Assembly (NCBI GenBank): GCA_963771835.1
Contig: CAVYVA010000004.1
Span: 434,001 to 498,000, forward strand
Source: CAVQCJ01 sp963771835
Lineage (GTDB): Bacteria > Actinomycetota > Actinomycetes > Prado026
DNA: 64,000 bases
Direction: 5' to 3'
Part shown: positions 16,233 through 26,960 of the stretch, in pieces
Numbering within the stretch: position 1 is the first letter of the stretch
Layout: each line of letters opens with the position of its first letter
The notes under the pieces: model-generated
Told to the model about the DNA's origin: nothing
The model's database searches: none
The model's input: the letters and a program-made list of their open reading frames with translations, nothing else
Made by a program: the position numbers and the translations under genes

Positions 16233-16958
16233 ATGTCGACCGACACCCCTGCTCCCGAGTCCGACAGCCCGCAGCAGCTGCTGGCCGCCGCCTTGGAGTA
16301 CACGCGGCAGGCCAGGTTGGCCCAGCGCCAGACCTGGTTTCCCCTGCTTGTCCTCGGCCTGGTCGTGGCCGCTTGGCCGCTGCTCGGGCTGTCCGCGCCA
16401 CCGAGCGGAGGTTGCGGTCCCGAGGTCGTGACGGCGACGGGCCCGCTGCGCTACTGCACGATCGCGGGAAGCACGACCTTCTTCCGGTACTGGATGCTCA
16501 GCCTGAGCCTGGCCTACGTCGTGATCACCTGGTTCTACCTGTGGCGAGCCCGTCGCCGCGGGGTCGGCACCAGAGTCGGTCGATACGCCTGGGCGTGGCT
16601 GGGCGGGCTCGTGCTGATCGGTGCCTCGGTCTGGGTCGTGCACGAGCACCTGCGCGGCCTCACCCCTGGCGACAACTCGCTGGGCTTCAGACTGGCGGCC
16701 TTCACCCCGTTGCTGGCCATCGGGGCGGGCCTGTTCATCCTGGCCTGGGTGGAGCGATACCCGGCACTGGCCTGGTTCACCGTCGGCTACCTGGTGCTGG
16801 CCGCCGTCGTGCTGGTGTCCACCTGGCCCAGCCTCCAGCTCAGCCACCTCGTCGGTCATCACCCCGTCCTGTTCGCGGCCAGCCGCTACCTGGTCGTCGG
16901 CGCCTTCCTGCTGCTGGGCAGCGCTGGCTTCGCCCTCGTCGAGCGATCCCAGCCGTGA
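16233..16958 (+). CDS. integral membrane protein, six to seven helices
   Basis: 241 residues. After a soluble N-terminal segment ending LARQRQTW-like, the helices are WFPLLVLGLVVAAWPLLGL, YWMLSLSLAYVVITWFYLW, WAWLGGLVLIGASVWVV, LAAFTPLLAIGAGLFILAW, WFTVGYLVLAAVVLVSTW and YLVVGAFLLLGSAGFALV. Its stop overlaps the GTG of the winged-helix gene, so the two form a regulator-membrane protein module. Such pairs occur widely in actinobacteria without known function. The spacing from AAGGG to ATG is unusually short, so leaderless translation is possible. Confidence 0.8.
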   Translation: MSTDTPAPESDSPQQLLAAALEYTRQARLAQRQTWFPLLVLGLVVAAWPLLGLSAPPSGGCGPEVVTATGPLRYCTIAGSTTFFRYWMLSLSLAYVVITWFYLWRARRRGVGTRVGRYAWAWLGGLVLIGASVWVVHEHLRGLTPGDNSLGFRLAAFTPLLAIGAGLFILAWVERYPALAWFTVGYLVLAAVVLVSTWPSLQLSHLVGHHPVLFAASRYLVVGAFLLLGSAGFALVERSQP

Positions 16959-17278
16959 CCCACCCGGTAAACGGCCTGAACGAGGTCGTCCATCAGCGGG
17001 TCCGCCTGGGCGTGCTCGCCATCGCCCAGGAGGCCAAGACCGTCGACTTCGGCTTCCTGCAGACCACGCTCGAGCTCACCGCCGGCAACCTGTCCCACAA
17101 CCTGACGGTCCTCGAGGAAGCGGGCCTGATCCGGATCGAAAAGGGCTACGAAGGCAAGCGGCCACGCACCCGGGTGCAAATCACGTCTTCTGGACGGCGA
17201 GCCCTGCAGACCGAGATCGCCCAACTCAGACAGCTCATCGCTCAGGTCGATCCCGGGCCGTCCGACGGCAGCCGCTGA
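16955..17278 (+). CDS. winged-helix transcriptional regulator
   Basis: 107 residues starting at a GTG that overlaps the previous stop (GTGA). Residues ~15-95 form a winged helix of the HTH_27/ArsR-MarR-like type: RVRLGVLAIAQEAKTVDFG, then LELTAGNLSHNLTVLEEAGL as the recognition region, and a wing with KRPRTRVQIT followed by GRRALQTEIAQL. There is no ligand domain, so it acts as a compact DNA-binding switch. It probably controls its own operon. Confidence 0.85.
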   Translation: MTHPVNGLNEVVHQRVRLGVLAIAQEAKTVDFGFLQTTLELTAGNLSHNLTVLEEAGLIRIEKGYEGKRPRTRVQITSSGRRALQTEIAQLRQLIAQVDPGPSDGSR

Positions 17279-17293
17279 GCACCCGCCCACGCA

Positions 17294-17371
17294 ATGACCG
17301 AGGACGACCTTTCTGCGGCGCTGGCGAGGGCGGCGGCGACCTACGACGGACGTCCGGCGGTCGGTGGGTAG
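17294..17371 (+). CDS. possible 25-residue ORF or truncated gene start
   Basis: ATG-TAG frame MTEDDLSAALARAAATYDG followed by RPAVGG, just after the winged-helix gene. The composition is protein-like and reads as the first residues of a larger alpha-helical protein, but the frame ends before any domain. It may be a remnant. No strong ribosome binding site is seen. Confidence 0.25.
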   Translation: MTEDDLSAALARAAATYDGRPAVGG

Positions 17372-17377
17372 AGGCAC

Positions 17378-17429
17378 GACTTGTCAGCCCCGGTAGCTGC
17401 GGCTCAGGCGTGGCGTGGGCTGACAAGTC
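17378..17429. terminator. 13-bp perfect inverted repeat before guaA
   Basis: Arms gacttgtcagccc (17378-17390) and gggctgacaagtc (17417-17429) around a 26-base loop. It sits between the end of the accessory island and the 3' end of guaA and could terminate both convergent transcripts. The loop is longer than usual for a terminator. Confidence 0.5.
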
Positions 17430-17467
17430 GGTCAGATCTTGCATCGTCACAGGTCAGGGCGCCGGTC

Positions 17468-19051
17468 TTACTCCCACTCGATGGTGCCCGGCGGTTTGCT
17501 CGTCACGTCGAGCACGACGCGGTTGACCTCGCGCACCTCGTTGGTGATGCGGGTCGAGATCCGCTCGAGCACGTCGTACGGAAGGCGCGACCAGTCGGCG
17601 GTCATCGCGTCCTCGGACGACACCGGCCGCAGCACCACCGGGTGACCGTAGGTGCGCCCGTCGCCCTGGACGCCGACCGAGCGCACGTCCGCGAGCAGCA
17701 CGACCGGGCACTGCCAGATCGAGCGGTCCAGACCGGCGGCGGACAGCTCCGCGCGCGCGATCGCGTCCGCCTCGCGCAGCACCTCGAGCCGCTCGCGGGT
17801 CACCTCGCCGATGATGCGGATGCCGAGCCCGGGACCGGGGAACGGCTGTCGCCACACGATCTCGGCCGGCAGCCCCAGCTGCTCGCCGACCGCGCGGACC
17901 TCGTCCTTGAACAGCCCGCGCAACGGCTCGACGAGCTGGAACTGCAGGTCCTCGGGCAGCCCGCCGACGTTGTGGTGGCTCTTGATGTTCGCTGTCCCGG
18001 TCCCGCCGCCGGACTCGACCACGTCCGGGTACAGCGTCCCCTGCACGAGGAACTCGACCGGCTCGCCCTGCGCCCCGCCCTCGGCGACCACCTCGGCGGC
18101 GGCGGCCTCGAACACGCGGATGAACTCGCGCCCGATGGTCTTGCGCTTGGCCTCCGGGTCGGTGACGCCGGCCAGCGCGTCGAGGAACCGCTCCTGCGCG
18201 TCGACCACCTTGAGCCGCACGCCGGTGGCGGCGACGTAGTCGCGTTCGACCTGCTCTGCCTCGCCCTTGCGCAGCAGACCGTGGTCGACGAACACGCAGG
18301 TGAGCTGGTCGCCGACAGCGCGCTGCACGAGCGCCGCGGCGACGGCCGAGTCGACCCCGCCGGAGAGCCCGCACACGACCCGGCCGGCACCGACCTGCGC
18401 GCGGATCGCGGCCACCTGCTCGTCGACGATCGAAGCGGTCGTCCACGTCGGCGCCAGCCCGGCCACCTCGTACAGGAACCGCTCGAGCACCAGCTGGCCG
18501 TGCTCGGTGTGCAGCACCTCGGGGTGGAACTGCACACCCGCGAAGCCGCGGCCGCGGTCCTCGAACGCCGCGACCGGCGCGCCCTCGGTCGTCGCGGTGA
18601 CCACGAACCCGGGCGGTGCGGCGGACACCGAGTCGCCGTGCGACATCCACACCCTGAGCCCGGTCGCCGGCAGCCCGTCGAACAGCGCCGACCTGTCGGC
18701 GGTGACGGTCAGCCCAGTGCGCCCGAACTCCGACAGCCCGGTCTTCTCGACGGTCCCGCCGAGCGCGAGCGCCATGGCCTGGAAGCCGTAGCAGATCCCG
18801 AACGTCGGGACCCGCGCGTCGAACAGCGCGGGGTCGACCTGCGGCGCCCCGTCGGCGTACACGCTGGACGGCCCGCCGGACAGGATCACGGCGGCCGGCC
18901 GCCGGGCCACGATCTCGTCGACGGACATCGACGACGGCACGATCTCGCTGTACACGTGCGCCTCGCGCACCCGGCGTGCGATGAGCTGGGCGTACTGCGC
19001 GCCGAAGTCGACGACGAGCACGGTGGGCGGGCTGACGGCATCCTGGCTCAC
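17468..19051 (-). CDS. guaA: GMP synthase (glutamine-hydrolysing)
   Basis: 527 residues; converts XMP to GMP with glutamine and ATP in purine synthesis. The N-terminal class I glutamine amidotransferase domain (about 10-200) carries the nucleophile in FGICYGFQAMA and the His-x-Glu in GVQFHPEV. The ATP-pyrophosphatase domain has the P-loop SGGVDSAVAAALV at ~230, and the C-terminal dimerisation domain ends KPPGTIEWE as in all GuaA. Length and all motifs are standard. It marks the return to conserved chromosome after the accessory island. Confidence 0.98.
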   Translation of the reverse strand: MSQDAVSPPTVLVVDFGAQYAQLIARRVREAHVYSEIVPSSMSVDEIVARRPAAVILSGGPSSVYADGAPQVDPALFDARVPTFGICYGFQAMALALGGTVEKTGLSEFGRTGLTVTADRSALFDGLPATGLRVWMSHGDSVSAAPPGFVVTATTEGAPVAAFEDRGRGFAGVQFHPEVLHTEHGQLVLERFLYEVAGLAPTWTTASIVDEQVAAIRAQVGAGRVVCGLSGGVDSAVAAALVQRAVGDQLTCVFVDHGLLRKGEAEQVERDYVAATGVRLKVVDAQERFLDALAGVTDPEAKRKTIGREFIRVFEAAAAEVVAEGGAQGEPVEFLVQGTLYPDVVESGGGTGTANIKSHHNVGGLPEDLQFQLVEPLRGLFKDEVRAVGEQLGLPAEIVWRQPFPGPGLGIRIIGEVTRERLEVLREADAIARAELSAAGLDRSIWQCPVVLLADVRSVGVQGDGRTYGHPVVLRPVSSEDAMTADWSRLPYDVLERISTRITNEVREVNRVVLDVTSKPPGTIEWE

Positions 19052-19146
19052 CTCGGTCAGCCTACCGGCGGCGCTGCCGCCGACCGTCGGTCACCGCCGG
19101 GGGAAACGGTTCGCCGGTAACCGCGCTGACCACCTACCGTGGCCGG

Positions 19147-20915
19147 GTGCGCAGCCTGCCCCTGACCGATCCCGGAACCCCGGAGCTCCGGTCACCGGCC
19201 AGGTACCTGTGGTGGGTGGCCCGCGGCCAGTGGCTGACGCTGCTGGGCGGCATCGCGTGCGGCGTGCTGTGGATGAGCGGGCAGGCGTTCGTGCCGGCGA
19301 TCCTGGGGGCCGCGATCGACCAGGGCGTCGCGGCGAAGAACACGGCCGCGCTTGTGCACTGGTCGCTCGCGCTGCTCGCGGTCGGCCTGCTGCAGGCCGT
19401 GGCCGGTGTCTTCCGCCATCGCTTCGCCGTCGGCAACTGGCTGCTCGCGACGTTCCGCACCCAGCAGCTGGTGTCCCGGCAGGCTGCCCGGCTGGGCGCC
19501 TCGCTGCCCGCGCAGATCCCGACCGGCGACATCGTGAGCGTGACCGCCGCGGACGTCTTCCGCGTCGGCGGCGCCTTCGACGTGTCCGCCCGGGCCGCCG
19601 GCGCGGTGGTGTCGTTCCTCGTGGTCGCCGTGATCCTGCTGCACTCCTCGACGCTTCCTGGGGCTGCTCGTGCTGCTGGGCGTCCCGCTGCTGGCGCTCG
19701 GCGTGGCCCCGCTGCTGCGCCCGCTCAAGCGCCGGCAGACCGAGCAGCGTCGCCTCGTCGGCGAGCTGACCACCCTGGGTGCGGACACGGTCGCCGGCCT
19801 GCGGGTGCTGCGCGGCATCGGTGGCGAGGAGACGTTCCTGGGCCGGTTCCGGGCCAAGTCCCAGCAGGTTCGGGCGGCCGGCGTACGGGTGGCCAAGGTC
19901 CAGGCCCTGCTGGACGCGGCCCAGGTGCTGCTGCCCGGCATCTTCGTGGTGTCGGTGACCTGGCTGGGCGCGCGGCTGGCCGTCGAACGGCGACCTGACG
20001 ATCGGCCAGCTGGTCGCGTTCTACGGCTACGCAGCGTTCCTGGTCACGCCGCTGCGCACCGCGACCGAGGCCGCCGACAAGGTGACGACCGCGCTGGTGT
20101 CCTCGGCCCGGGTCATCGCGGTGCTGCGGCTCAAGCCGGTGCTGGCCGAGCCGGCCGAGCCGGCCGCCGACCCGCCGCCGGGCTCGGCGCTGGTCGACCC
20201 GACCAGCGGACTGGTCGTCCCGGCCGGGCAGCTGGTGGGGGTGGCCGCCGCGGTCCCCGAGGAGGCCGCACAGCTGGCCGACCGGCTCGGCCGCTACACC
20301 GACGCGGGCGGGTCAGCCCGGGACGCGCTCGGCGGTGTCCCGCTGGACGCCCTCCCGGTCGACACGGTCCGTCGGCTGGTGCTCGTCGCGGACAAGGACC
20401 CGAGGCTGTTCGCCGGCACCCTGCGCAGCGAGCTCGACCCGCTCGGACGCGCGAACGGCGACGACAGCGTGCTGGTGGCGGCCATCGAGGCGGCCGACGC
20501 CGGCGACATCCTGGACGCGCTGACCGACGGCCTCGACGCCGAGGTGGAGGAGCGCGGCCGCTCGCTGTCCGGCGGTCAGCGCCAGCGGCTCGTGCTCGCC
20601 CGCGCGCTCGTGGCCGACCCGAGCGTGCTGGTCCTGGACGAGCCGACCAGCGCGGTCGACGCGCACACCGAGGCCCGGATCGCCGAGCGGCTGCGGGCGG
20701 TGCGGGCCGGGCGCACGACGGTCGTGATGACCACCAGCCCGCTCCTGCTCGAGCACTGCGACGAGGTGGCGTTCCTCGATGACGGCGCCGTCGTCGAGGT
20801 CGGCCGGCACCGTGCGCTGCTGCACAGCAACGCCAGGTACCGAGCCGTCGTGACCCGCGGCGAGGCGGACCTGGCCGCGGCCGAGCCCGGCCCCGGGGCG
20901 GAGGGACGCGCATGA
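19147..20915 (+). pseudogene. ABC exporter subunit A (TMD-NBD), two frameshifts
   Basis: Read through two single-base insertions (about 19655, in acgcttcctgggg, and 19986, in gtcgaacgg) this gives one 588-residue half-transporter. It has a six-helix exporter domain (TGDIVSVTAADVFRVGGAFD is the usual intracellular loop) and a nucleotide-binding domain with an intact signature LSGGQRQRL and Walker B VLVLDEPTSAVD. The Walker A position reads GVAAAVPEEAAQ, without the P-loop Gly-Lys-Ser. The partner has the mirror-image defect, so one of two ATP sites is catalytic. The frame breaks look like sequence errors because everything else is conserved. The last codons overlap the next ATG. Confidence 0.8.
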
Positions 20916-22654
20916 GGCGGACGCTCCCGGTCGCCACCGGCCGCCAGGCGCGGGCGTACGCGCGGGGACTGGCCCTGCGTCACCCGCGCGCGCTCACGTC
21001 GATGCTGGTCCTGCACGCGCTCGCCGCCGTCACCGGGCTGGCCGGGCCGCGGCTGCTCGGCGCTCTGGTCCAGTCGGTGCAGAACGGCACGACCCAGACG
21101 CACGTGGACCAGATCGCCGCGCTGCTCGCGGGCTTCGTCGTCGCGCAGACGCTGCTGACGAGGTGGGCGCGGAGCAAGTCGTTCGTGCTGGGCGAGCAGG
21201 TGCTGGCCGACCTGCGCGAGGACTTCCTGGACCGGGTGCTGCGGCTGCCGCTGTCCACGGTCGAGCGCGCCGGGACCGGCGACCTGCTCACCCGCACGAC
21301 CAGCGACGTCGACGCGCTGACGCGCACCGTGCGGTTCGCGGTCCCCGAGACGATGGTCGCCGCAGTCACCACGCTGCTGACGCTGGTCGCGACGTTCCTC
21401 GTCTCACCGCTGCTGGCGCTCGGCTGCCTGGCCGCGCTGCCGATCCTGCTCGTGTCGACGCGCTGGTACCTGCACAGGGCCCCGGCCGGCTACCTCGCCG
21501 AGCGGGAGGCGTACTCGGTGATGACCGCCGGGGTGACCGAGACGGCGGAGGGCGCCCGCACCGTGGAGGCCCTGCGGCTGGGCGACCTGCGGGTGCGCAA
21601 GGGCGACCAGGACGTGGCCGGCGCGTACCGCGCGGAGCGGCGCACGTTGTTCCTGCGCACGGTCTGGTTCCCGACCGTGGAGATCGCGTACGTGGTGCCG
21701 GTGGTCGTCACGCTGCTGCTGGGCGGGCTGCTGTACCAGCGCGGCACGGTCACGCTCGGCCAGGTGACGGCCGTGACGCTGTACGTTCAGCAGCTGATCG
21801 ACCCGGTCGACTCGCTCATCTCCTGGCTCGACGAGGTGCAGGTGGGCGGCACGTCGCTGGCCCGCCTGATCGGGGTGGCGAACGTGCCGTCCGACCGCGT
21901 CGCGACGGGCGCCGAGCCGGTCGACGAGCACCTCGTGGCGCGAGACGTCCGGTACGCCTACACCGCGGGTCGCGACGTGCTGCACGGCGTCTCGCTCGAC
22001 CTGCGCCCCGGCGAGCGGCTGGCGGTCGTGGGCCCGAGCGGGGCAGGCAAGTCCACGCTCGGCCGGCTGCTCGCCGGCATCCACGGCCCGCGCGAAGGCA
22101 GCGTGCGGCTCGGCGGGGTGGAGCTCACCGAGCTGGACCTGGACGACCTGCGCGGGCACGTCTCGCTCGTCACGCAGGAGCACCACGTGTTCGTCGGGTC
22201 GGTCGAGGACAACGTCCGGCTGGCGCGGGCGGACGCGACCGGCGAACAGGTGCGGGACGCGCTCGCCGCGGTCGACGCCCTGGACTGGGTCGACGCGCTG
22301 GAGGACGGGATGGCCACCCAGGTCGGGCAGGGCGCGGTCACGCTGTCGCCCGCGCAGGCGCAGCAGGTCGCGCTGGCCCGGCTGGTGCTGGCGGACCCGC
22401 ACACGCTGGTGCTGGACGAGGCCACGTCGCTGCTCGACCCGCGGGCCGCCCGGCACCTGGAGCGTTCCCTGGCCGCGGTGCTCGAAGGCCGCACCGTGGT
22501 CGCGATCGCGCACCGGCTGCACACCGCGCACGACGCCGACCGGGTCGCCGTGGTGGAGCGGGGGCTCATCAGCGAGATCGGCACGCACGACGAGCTGGTC
22601 GACGCCGACGGCGCGTACGCCGCGCTGTGGCGGTCCTGGCGCGACGAGGGCTGA
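20912..22654 (+). CDS. ABC exporter subunit B (TMD-NBD)
   Basis: 580 residues, translationally coupled to subunit A through ATGA. The transmembrane domain spans ~25-310 and includes GDLLTRTTSDVDALTRTVRF. The nucleotide-binding domain has Walker A GPSGAGKSTLGRLLAG at ~372 and Walker B TLVLDEATSLLD, but its signature is LSPAQAQQVAL instead of LSGGQ. With subunit A this forms an asymmetric heterodimer: B supplies the working Walker A and A the working signature. Substrates of this actinobacterial class (peptides, lipids, drugs) are not predictable here. Confidence 0.93.
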   Translation: MRRTLPVATGRQARAYARGLALRHPRALTSMLVLHALAAVTGLAGPRLLGALVQSVQNGTTQTHVDQIAALLAGFVVAQTLLTRWARSKSFVLGEQVLADLREDFLDRVLRLPLSTVERAGTGDLLTRTTSDVDALTRTVRFAVPETMVAAVTTLLTLVATFLVSPLLALGCLAALPILLVSTRWYLHRAPAGYLAEREAYSVMTAGVTETAEGARTVEALRLGDLRVRKGDQDVAGAYRAERRTLFLRTVWFPTVEIAYVVPVVVTLLLGGLLYQRGTVTLGQVTAVTLYVQQLIDPVDSLISWLDEVQVGGTSLARLIGVANVPSDRVATGAEPVDEHLVARDVRYAYTAGRDVLHGVSLDLRPGERLAVVGPSGAGKSTLGRLLAGIHGPREGSVRLGGVELTELDLDDLRGHVSLVTQEHHVFVGSVEDNVRLARADATGEQVRDALAAVDALDWVDALEDGMATQVGQGAVTLSPAQAQQVALARLVLADPHTLVLDEATSLLDPRAARHLERSLAAVLEGRTVVAIAHRLHTAHDADRVAVVERGLISEIGTHDELVDADGAYAALWRSWRDEG

Positions 22655-22659
22655 GCCCG

Positions 22660-22678
22660 CGGCGGCCAGGTGCCGCCG
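22660..22678. terminator. short hairpin between ABC exporter and DUF4031 genes
   Basis: Arms cggcggc and gccgccg with a 5-base loop, 6 bases after the exporter stop and 3 bases beyond the DUF4031 stop on the other strand. It is short but placed as a convergent terminator. Confidence 0.45.
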
Positions 22679-22680
22679 GG

Positions 22681-22947
22681 TCAGGCCGGGCGGTGCTTGG
22701 GGCGGCGGAGCCCCGCTGCCGTGATGCGCTCCACGAGCTCGCGGCTGCGTACCGGTCGGGCGCCGGCCGCGAGCAGCTCGTCCCGGCGTTCGGCCGGCAC
22801 GTCGTAGTGGTCCCGCTCGAACGCCCGCTCGGGGATCCCGCAGGCTCGGGCGAACGCGTGCAGCTCGTCGAAGGACGAGTCGCTGACGAGGTGGCACCAC
22901 AACCTGCCCCGGCCGGGCCAGACCGCCGCGTCGACCAGGATCGCCAT
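22681..22947 (-). CDS. DUF4031 domain protein
   Basis: 88 residues covering the entire DUF4031 family pattern: MAILVDAAVWPGRGRLWCHL, SDSSFDELHAFA, AFERDHYDVPAERRDELLAAGARPV and RELVERITAAGLR. The family is small, soluble, common in actinobacteria and without assigned function. The gene lies back to back with the hydrolase gene, so their promoters share about 23 bases. Confidence 0.9.
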   Translation of the reverse strand: MAILVDAAVWPGRGRLWCHLVSDSSFDELHAFARACGIPERAFERDHYDVPAERRDELLAAGARPVRSRELVERITAAGLRRPKHRPA

Positions 22948-22970
22948 GCCCGGGAGCCTAGGCTCAGGCC

Positions 22971-23843
22971 GTGGACGAGACCGCGCTGCCGGTACCCACT
23001 CCGGACGGAGGCCTGCTGATGGCCGCCGCCTTCGGCCCGCACGACGGGCGTCCGGTCGTGCTGTGCCACGGGACCCCGGGATCGCGGTTGTTCTCGGTCC
23101 CGGACCCGGGCGTGCTGGACCGGGCCGGCGTGCGCCTGCTGACGTACGACCGGCCGGGGTACGCGGACAGCACCGCTCGGGAGGGGCGGACCGTGGCGGA
23201 CGCCGCGGCCGACGTCTCCCTGGTCGCGGACGCGCTGGCGGTGCAGCGGTTCGCCCTGGTGGGATTCTCCGGCGGCGGCCCGCACGCGCTGGCCGCGGCC
23301 GCCGGCCTGTCCGACCGCATCACCCGCTGCGCCGCCGTGTCGTCGGTGGCTCCGATGGATGCGACCGGGCTGGACTTCTTCGCGGGCATGTCGCAGGGGA
23401 ACCTCGACGAGTTCGACGCCGCCCTCGGCGGGCGCGAGCGGCTGCGCGCGATGCTCGACCCGGTCGCCGAGGCCGTGGCCGACGACGTGTACGCATTCCT
23501 CGCCTCGCTACGGGCCGAGCTGCCCGAGCCCGACCGGGTCGCGATGGACCACCCGGCCGTCGACCGGTTGCTGGCGACGTCCATGGCCGAGGGGCTGCGG
23601 CCCGGCGCCGCCGGCTGGGTCGAGGACGACCTGGCGTTCTGCCGGCCGTGGGGGTTCGACGTGGGCCGGGTCCGGGTGCAGGTCGGTGTCTGGCACGGGA
23701 CGGAGGACACCCTGGTGCCCGCCTCGCACGCGGCCTGGCTGTGCGCCAACCTGCCGCGGGCCGAGGGCCATCTCCTGGTGGGCGCCGGCCACCTGGGCCC
23801 GCTGCACGAGATGGACGCCATCCTTCGCTGGCTCACCGACTGA
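22971..23843 (+). CDS. alpha/beta-fold hydrolase
   Basis: 290 residues from a GTG. The core shows the oxyanion segment CHGTPGSR (~35), the strand LLTYDRPGYADS, the nucleophile elbow Ser in VGFSGGGPHALA (~100), an acid in HGTEDTLVP (~245) and the catalytic His in VGAGHLGPLHEM. A helical cap (about 130-215) covers the site. This is a complete serine hydrolase of the epoxide-hydrolase/esterase-like superfamily. The substrate is unknown and the neighbours give no hint. Confidence 0.9.
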   Translation: MDETALPVPTPDGGLLMAAAFGPHDGRPVVLCHGTPGSRLFSVPDPGVLDRAGVRLLTYDRPGYADSTAREGRTVADAAADVSLVADALAVQRFALVGFSGGGPHALAAAAGLSDRITRCAAVSSVAPMDATGLDFFAGMSQGNLDEFDAALGGRERLRAMLDPVAEAVADDVYAFLASLRAELPEPDRVAMDHPAVDRLLATSMAEGLRPGAAGWVEDDLAFCRPWGFDVGRVRVQVGVWHGTEDTLVPASHAAWLCANLPRAEGHLLVGAGHLGPLHEMDAILRWLTD

Positions 23844-23867
23844 CCCCAATCCCGCGTTGGGACGCGC

Positions 23868-23903
23868 GCGGGGCGGGCCCGGACGGTCCCGGGCCCGCCC
23901 CGC
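23868..23903. terminator. 15-bp perfect GC hairpin, bidirectional terminator
   Basis: Arms gcggggcgggcccgg and ccgggcccgccccgc with loop acggtc, between the hydrolase gene and the convergent groEL gene. It ends about 30 bases before the groEL stop. Confidence 0.85.
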
Positions 23904-23932
23904 GGCGGTCGTGCTTGGTGGAGGCTGGACTC

Positions 23933-25558
<1,626 letters not shown>

Positions 25559-25717
25559 GTGGTGTCCGTCCTCCTGGAACGGTTGCGGTCAGGGCAGCCA
25601 GGACGGTGGGGGCGCCCGCGACGGTCGGCCGGCACCGACCGGGGCTTCGCCCGGCGGCGCAGACCTCGTCCCCACTGCCTGACGGGTCTTGGGTCAGTCC
25701 GTGCTGAGTGCATGCTG

Positions 25718-25761
25718 CTGTCACTCTCACCAGGAGAGTGCTAACCCAATGATTAGCACTC
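25718..25761 (-). promoter_or_regulatory. CIRCE operator with an extra half-site (groEL promoter region)
   Basis: On the groEL strand the order is GAGTGCTAA, 8 bases, TTAGCACTC, 9 bases, GAGTGACAG. The last two arms are the HrcA-binding CIRCE arrangement (consensus TTAGCACTC-N9-GAGTGCTAA) with the downstream arm degenerate. The first element is an additional perfect half-site in inverted order, making three alternating arms. This is the expected control point for groEL. Confidence 0.85.
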
Positions 25762-25838
25762 GGGCCCGGGGAGTGCAAGCCGCGCCGGGCGGCCCGCCAG
25801 GCGCAGGTCGGCCCGGTGGAGCGAGTCGAGGCCGCCGG

Positions 25839-26960
25839 TCAGGGGTGGTCGTACAGGGCGGGCGGTCCGGCGCCGGCGGCGTTCACGGCGACCACCTCGA
25901 CGTGCAGTGGTGGCCCGGCTGGCACCGACCCGACCACGGTCTGGGTCGGGGACGGCAGCACCCGGACGGCCGGGAGCCCGTTCACGCTGACCAGGTAGCT
26001 GCTGACGACCGCCCCGTTCCCGCCGGCCGCGCCCCAGGACACGTACACCCGGCCGGCTGCGCCGCGGACGGCCAGGACGGCGCCGGCCGCCCCGGGCAGC
26101 CCGTACGGGATCGCCGCCGGGCTCGCGGCCGGGATCGACGACCCGGCGGCGCTGGTCGCCACGACGGTGGCCGAGTACCGGGTCCCGTTCGCCAGCCCGG
26201 TGAACGTGGCGGCTCGCCCCGATGACGAGACGGTCAGCCGGTTACCGCCCGGCGCGAGGGTGACGACGAAGCCGGTCACGTTCGACCCGTGCAGGGCGGG
26301 CGAGGACCAGGTCACGGTGAGCTGGTGGTCGCCGGGCACCGCACGGACCGGGGCGGCCGCCGACGGCGGCAGCGGCCCGCCGACCCGCCACGGGGTCTTG
26401 ACGAAGTAGATCGGCACGCCGTTGCTGAGGTTGTCGTAGATGTACTTGGCGTCGACCGCGGCCATCCGCAGGCAGCCGTGGCTCAGCGGCCCGCCGTGGA
26501 ACGGCGCCTTGCCGAGGTCGGCCGCGTTCATCGACCGACGCCCGGAGTACCGGTTGATCGGGATGTCGTGGGCGCCCATCCCACGGTCCGCGCACAGCCG
26601 CGTGAAGTAGTTCAGCTGCCAGGTCAGTGTGTAGTCCCAGTTCACCCGGAGCCGGCCGCCGGTGTAGCAGACGTCCGGCTTGGGGATCAGCGGGTTGCCG
26701 GCGATCTTGATCCTGCGGACGACGCGGTTCTGCGCGTCGACGACCTGGAGGATGTTGAACCACTCGAAGTTCTCCAGGTGCAGCCGGGAGATCGGGTGCG
26801 CGACGGTGCCGGGGAGCGGACCCAGGGCCGCGGCGGCTGGCGGAGCGGTGACCACGGACGCGCCGACGGTCAACAGCCCGGCCAGCATCGACCCGCACAG
26901 AAGGCGCGGCAGGAGCCCGCGCCGGCCCGATCGCGTCGATCTCACCGAAGTCGGTCCCAC
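25839..26960 (-). CDS. L,D-transpeptidase (YkuD) with two fibronectin type III domains
   Basis: 373 residues. A signal peptide with twin basic start and hydrophobic core ends about residue 45 (PPAAAALG). The YkuD domain (about 55-195) carries the catalytic set HGGPLSHGCLRM, with Cys as nucleophile and the His three residues before. Two ~85-residue fibronectin type III repeats follow (PVRAVPGDHQLTVTWSSPAL and AVLAVRGAAGRVYVSWGAAG). It is expected outside the membrane, making 3-3 peptidoglycan cross-links or attaching proteins. The FN3 tail is unusual for this enzyme class and may bind wall polymers. It is transcribed toward groEL. Confidence 0.9.
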   Translation of the reverse strand: MGPTSVRSTRSGRRGLLPRLLCGSMLAGLLTVGASVVTAPPAAAALGPLPGTVAHPISRLHLENFEWFNILQVVDAQNRVVRRIKIAGNPLIPKPDVCYTGGRLRVNWDYTLTWQLNYFTRLCADRGMGAHDIPINRYSGRRSMNAADLGKAPFHGGPLSHGCLRMAAVDAKYIYDNLSNGVPIYFVKTPWRVGGPLPPSAAAPVRAVPGDHQLTVTWSSPALHGSNVTGFVVTLAPGGNRLTVSSSGRAATFTGLANGTRYSATVVATSAAGSSIPAASPAAIPYGLPGAAGAVLAVRGAAGRVYVSWGAAGGNGAVVSSYLVSVNGLPAVRVLPSPTQTVVGSVPAGPPLHVEVVAVNAAGAGPPALYDHP

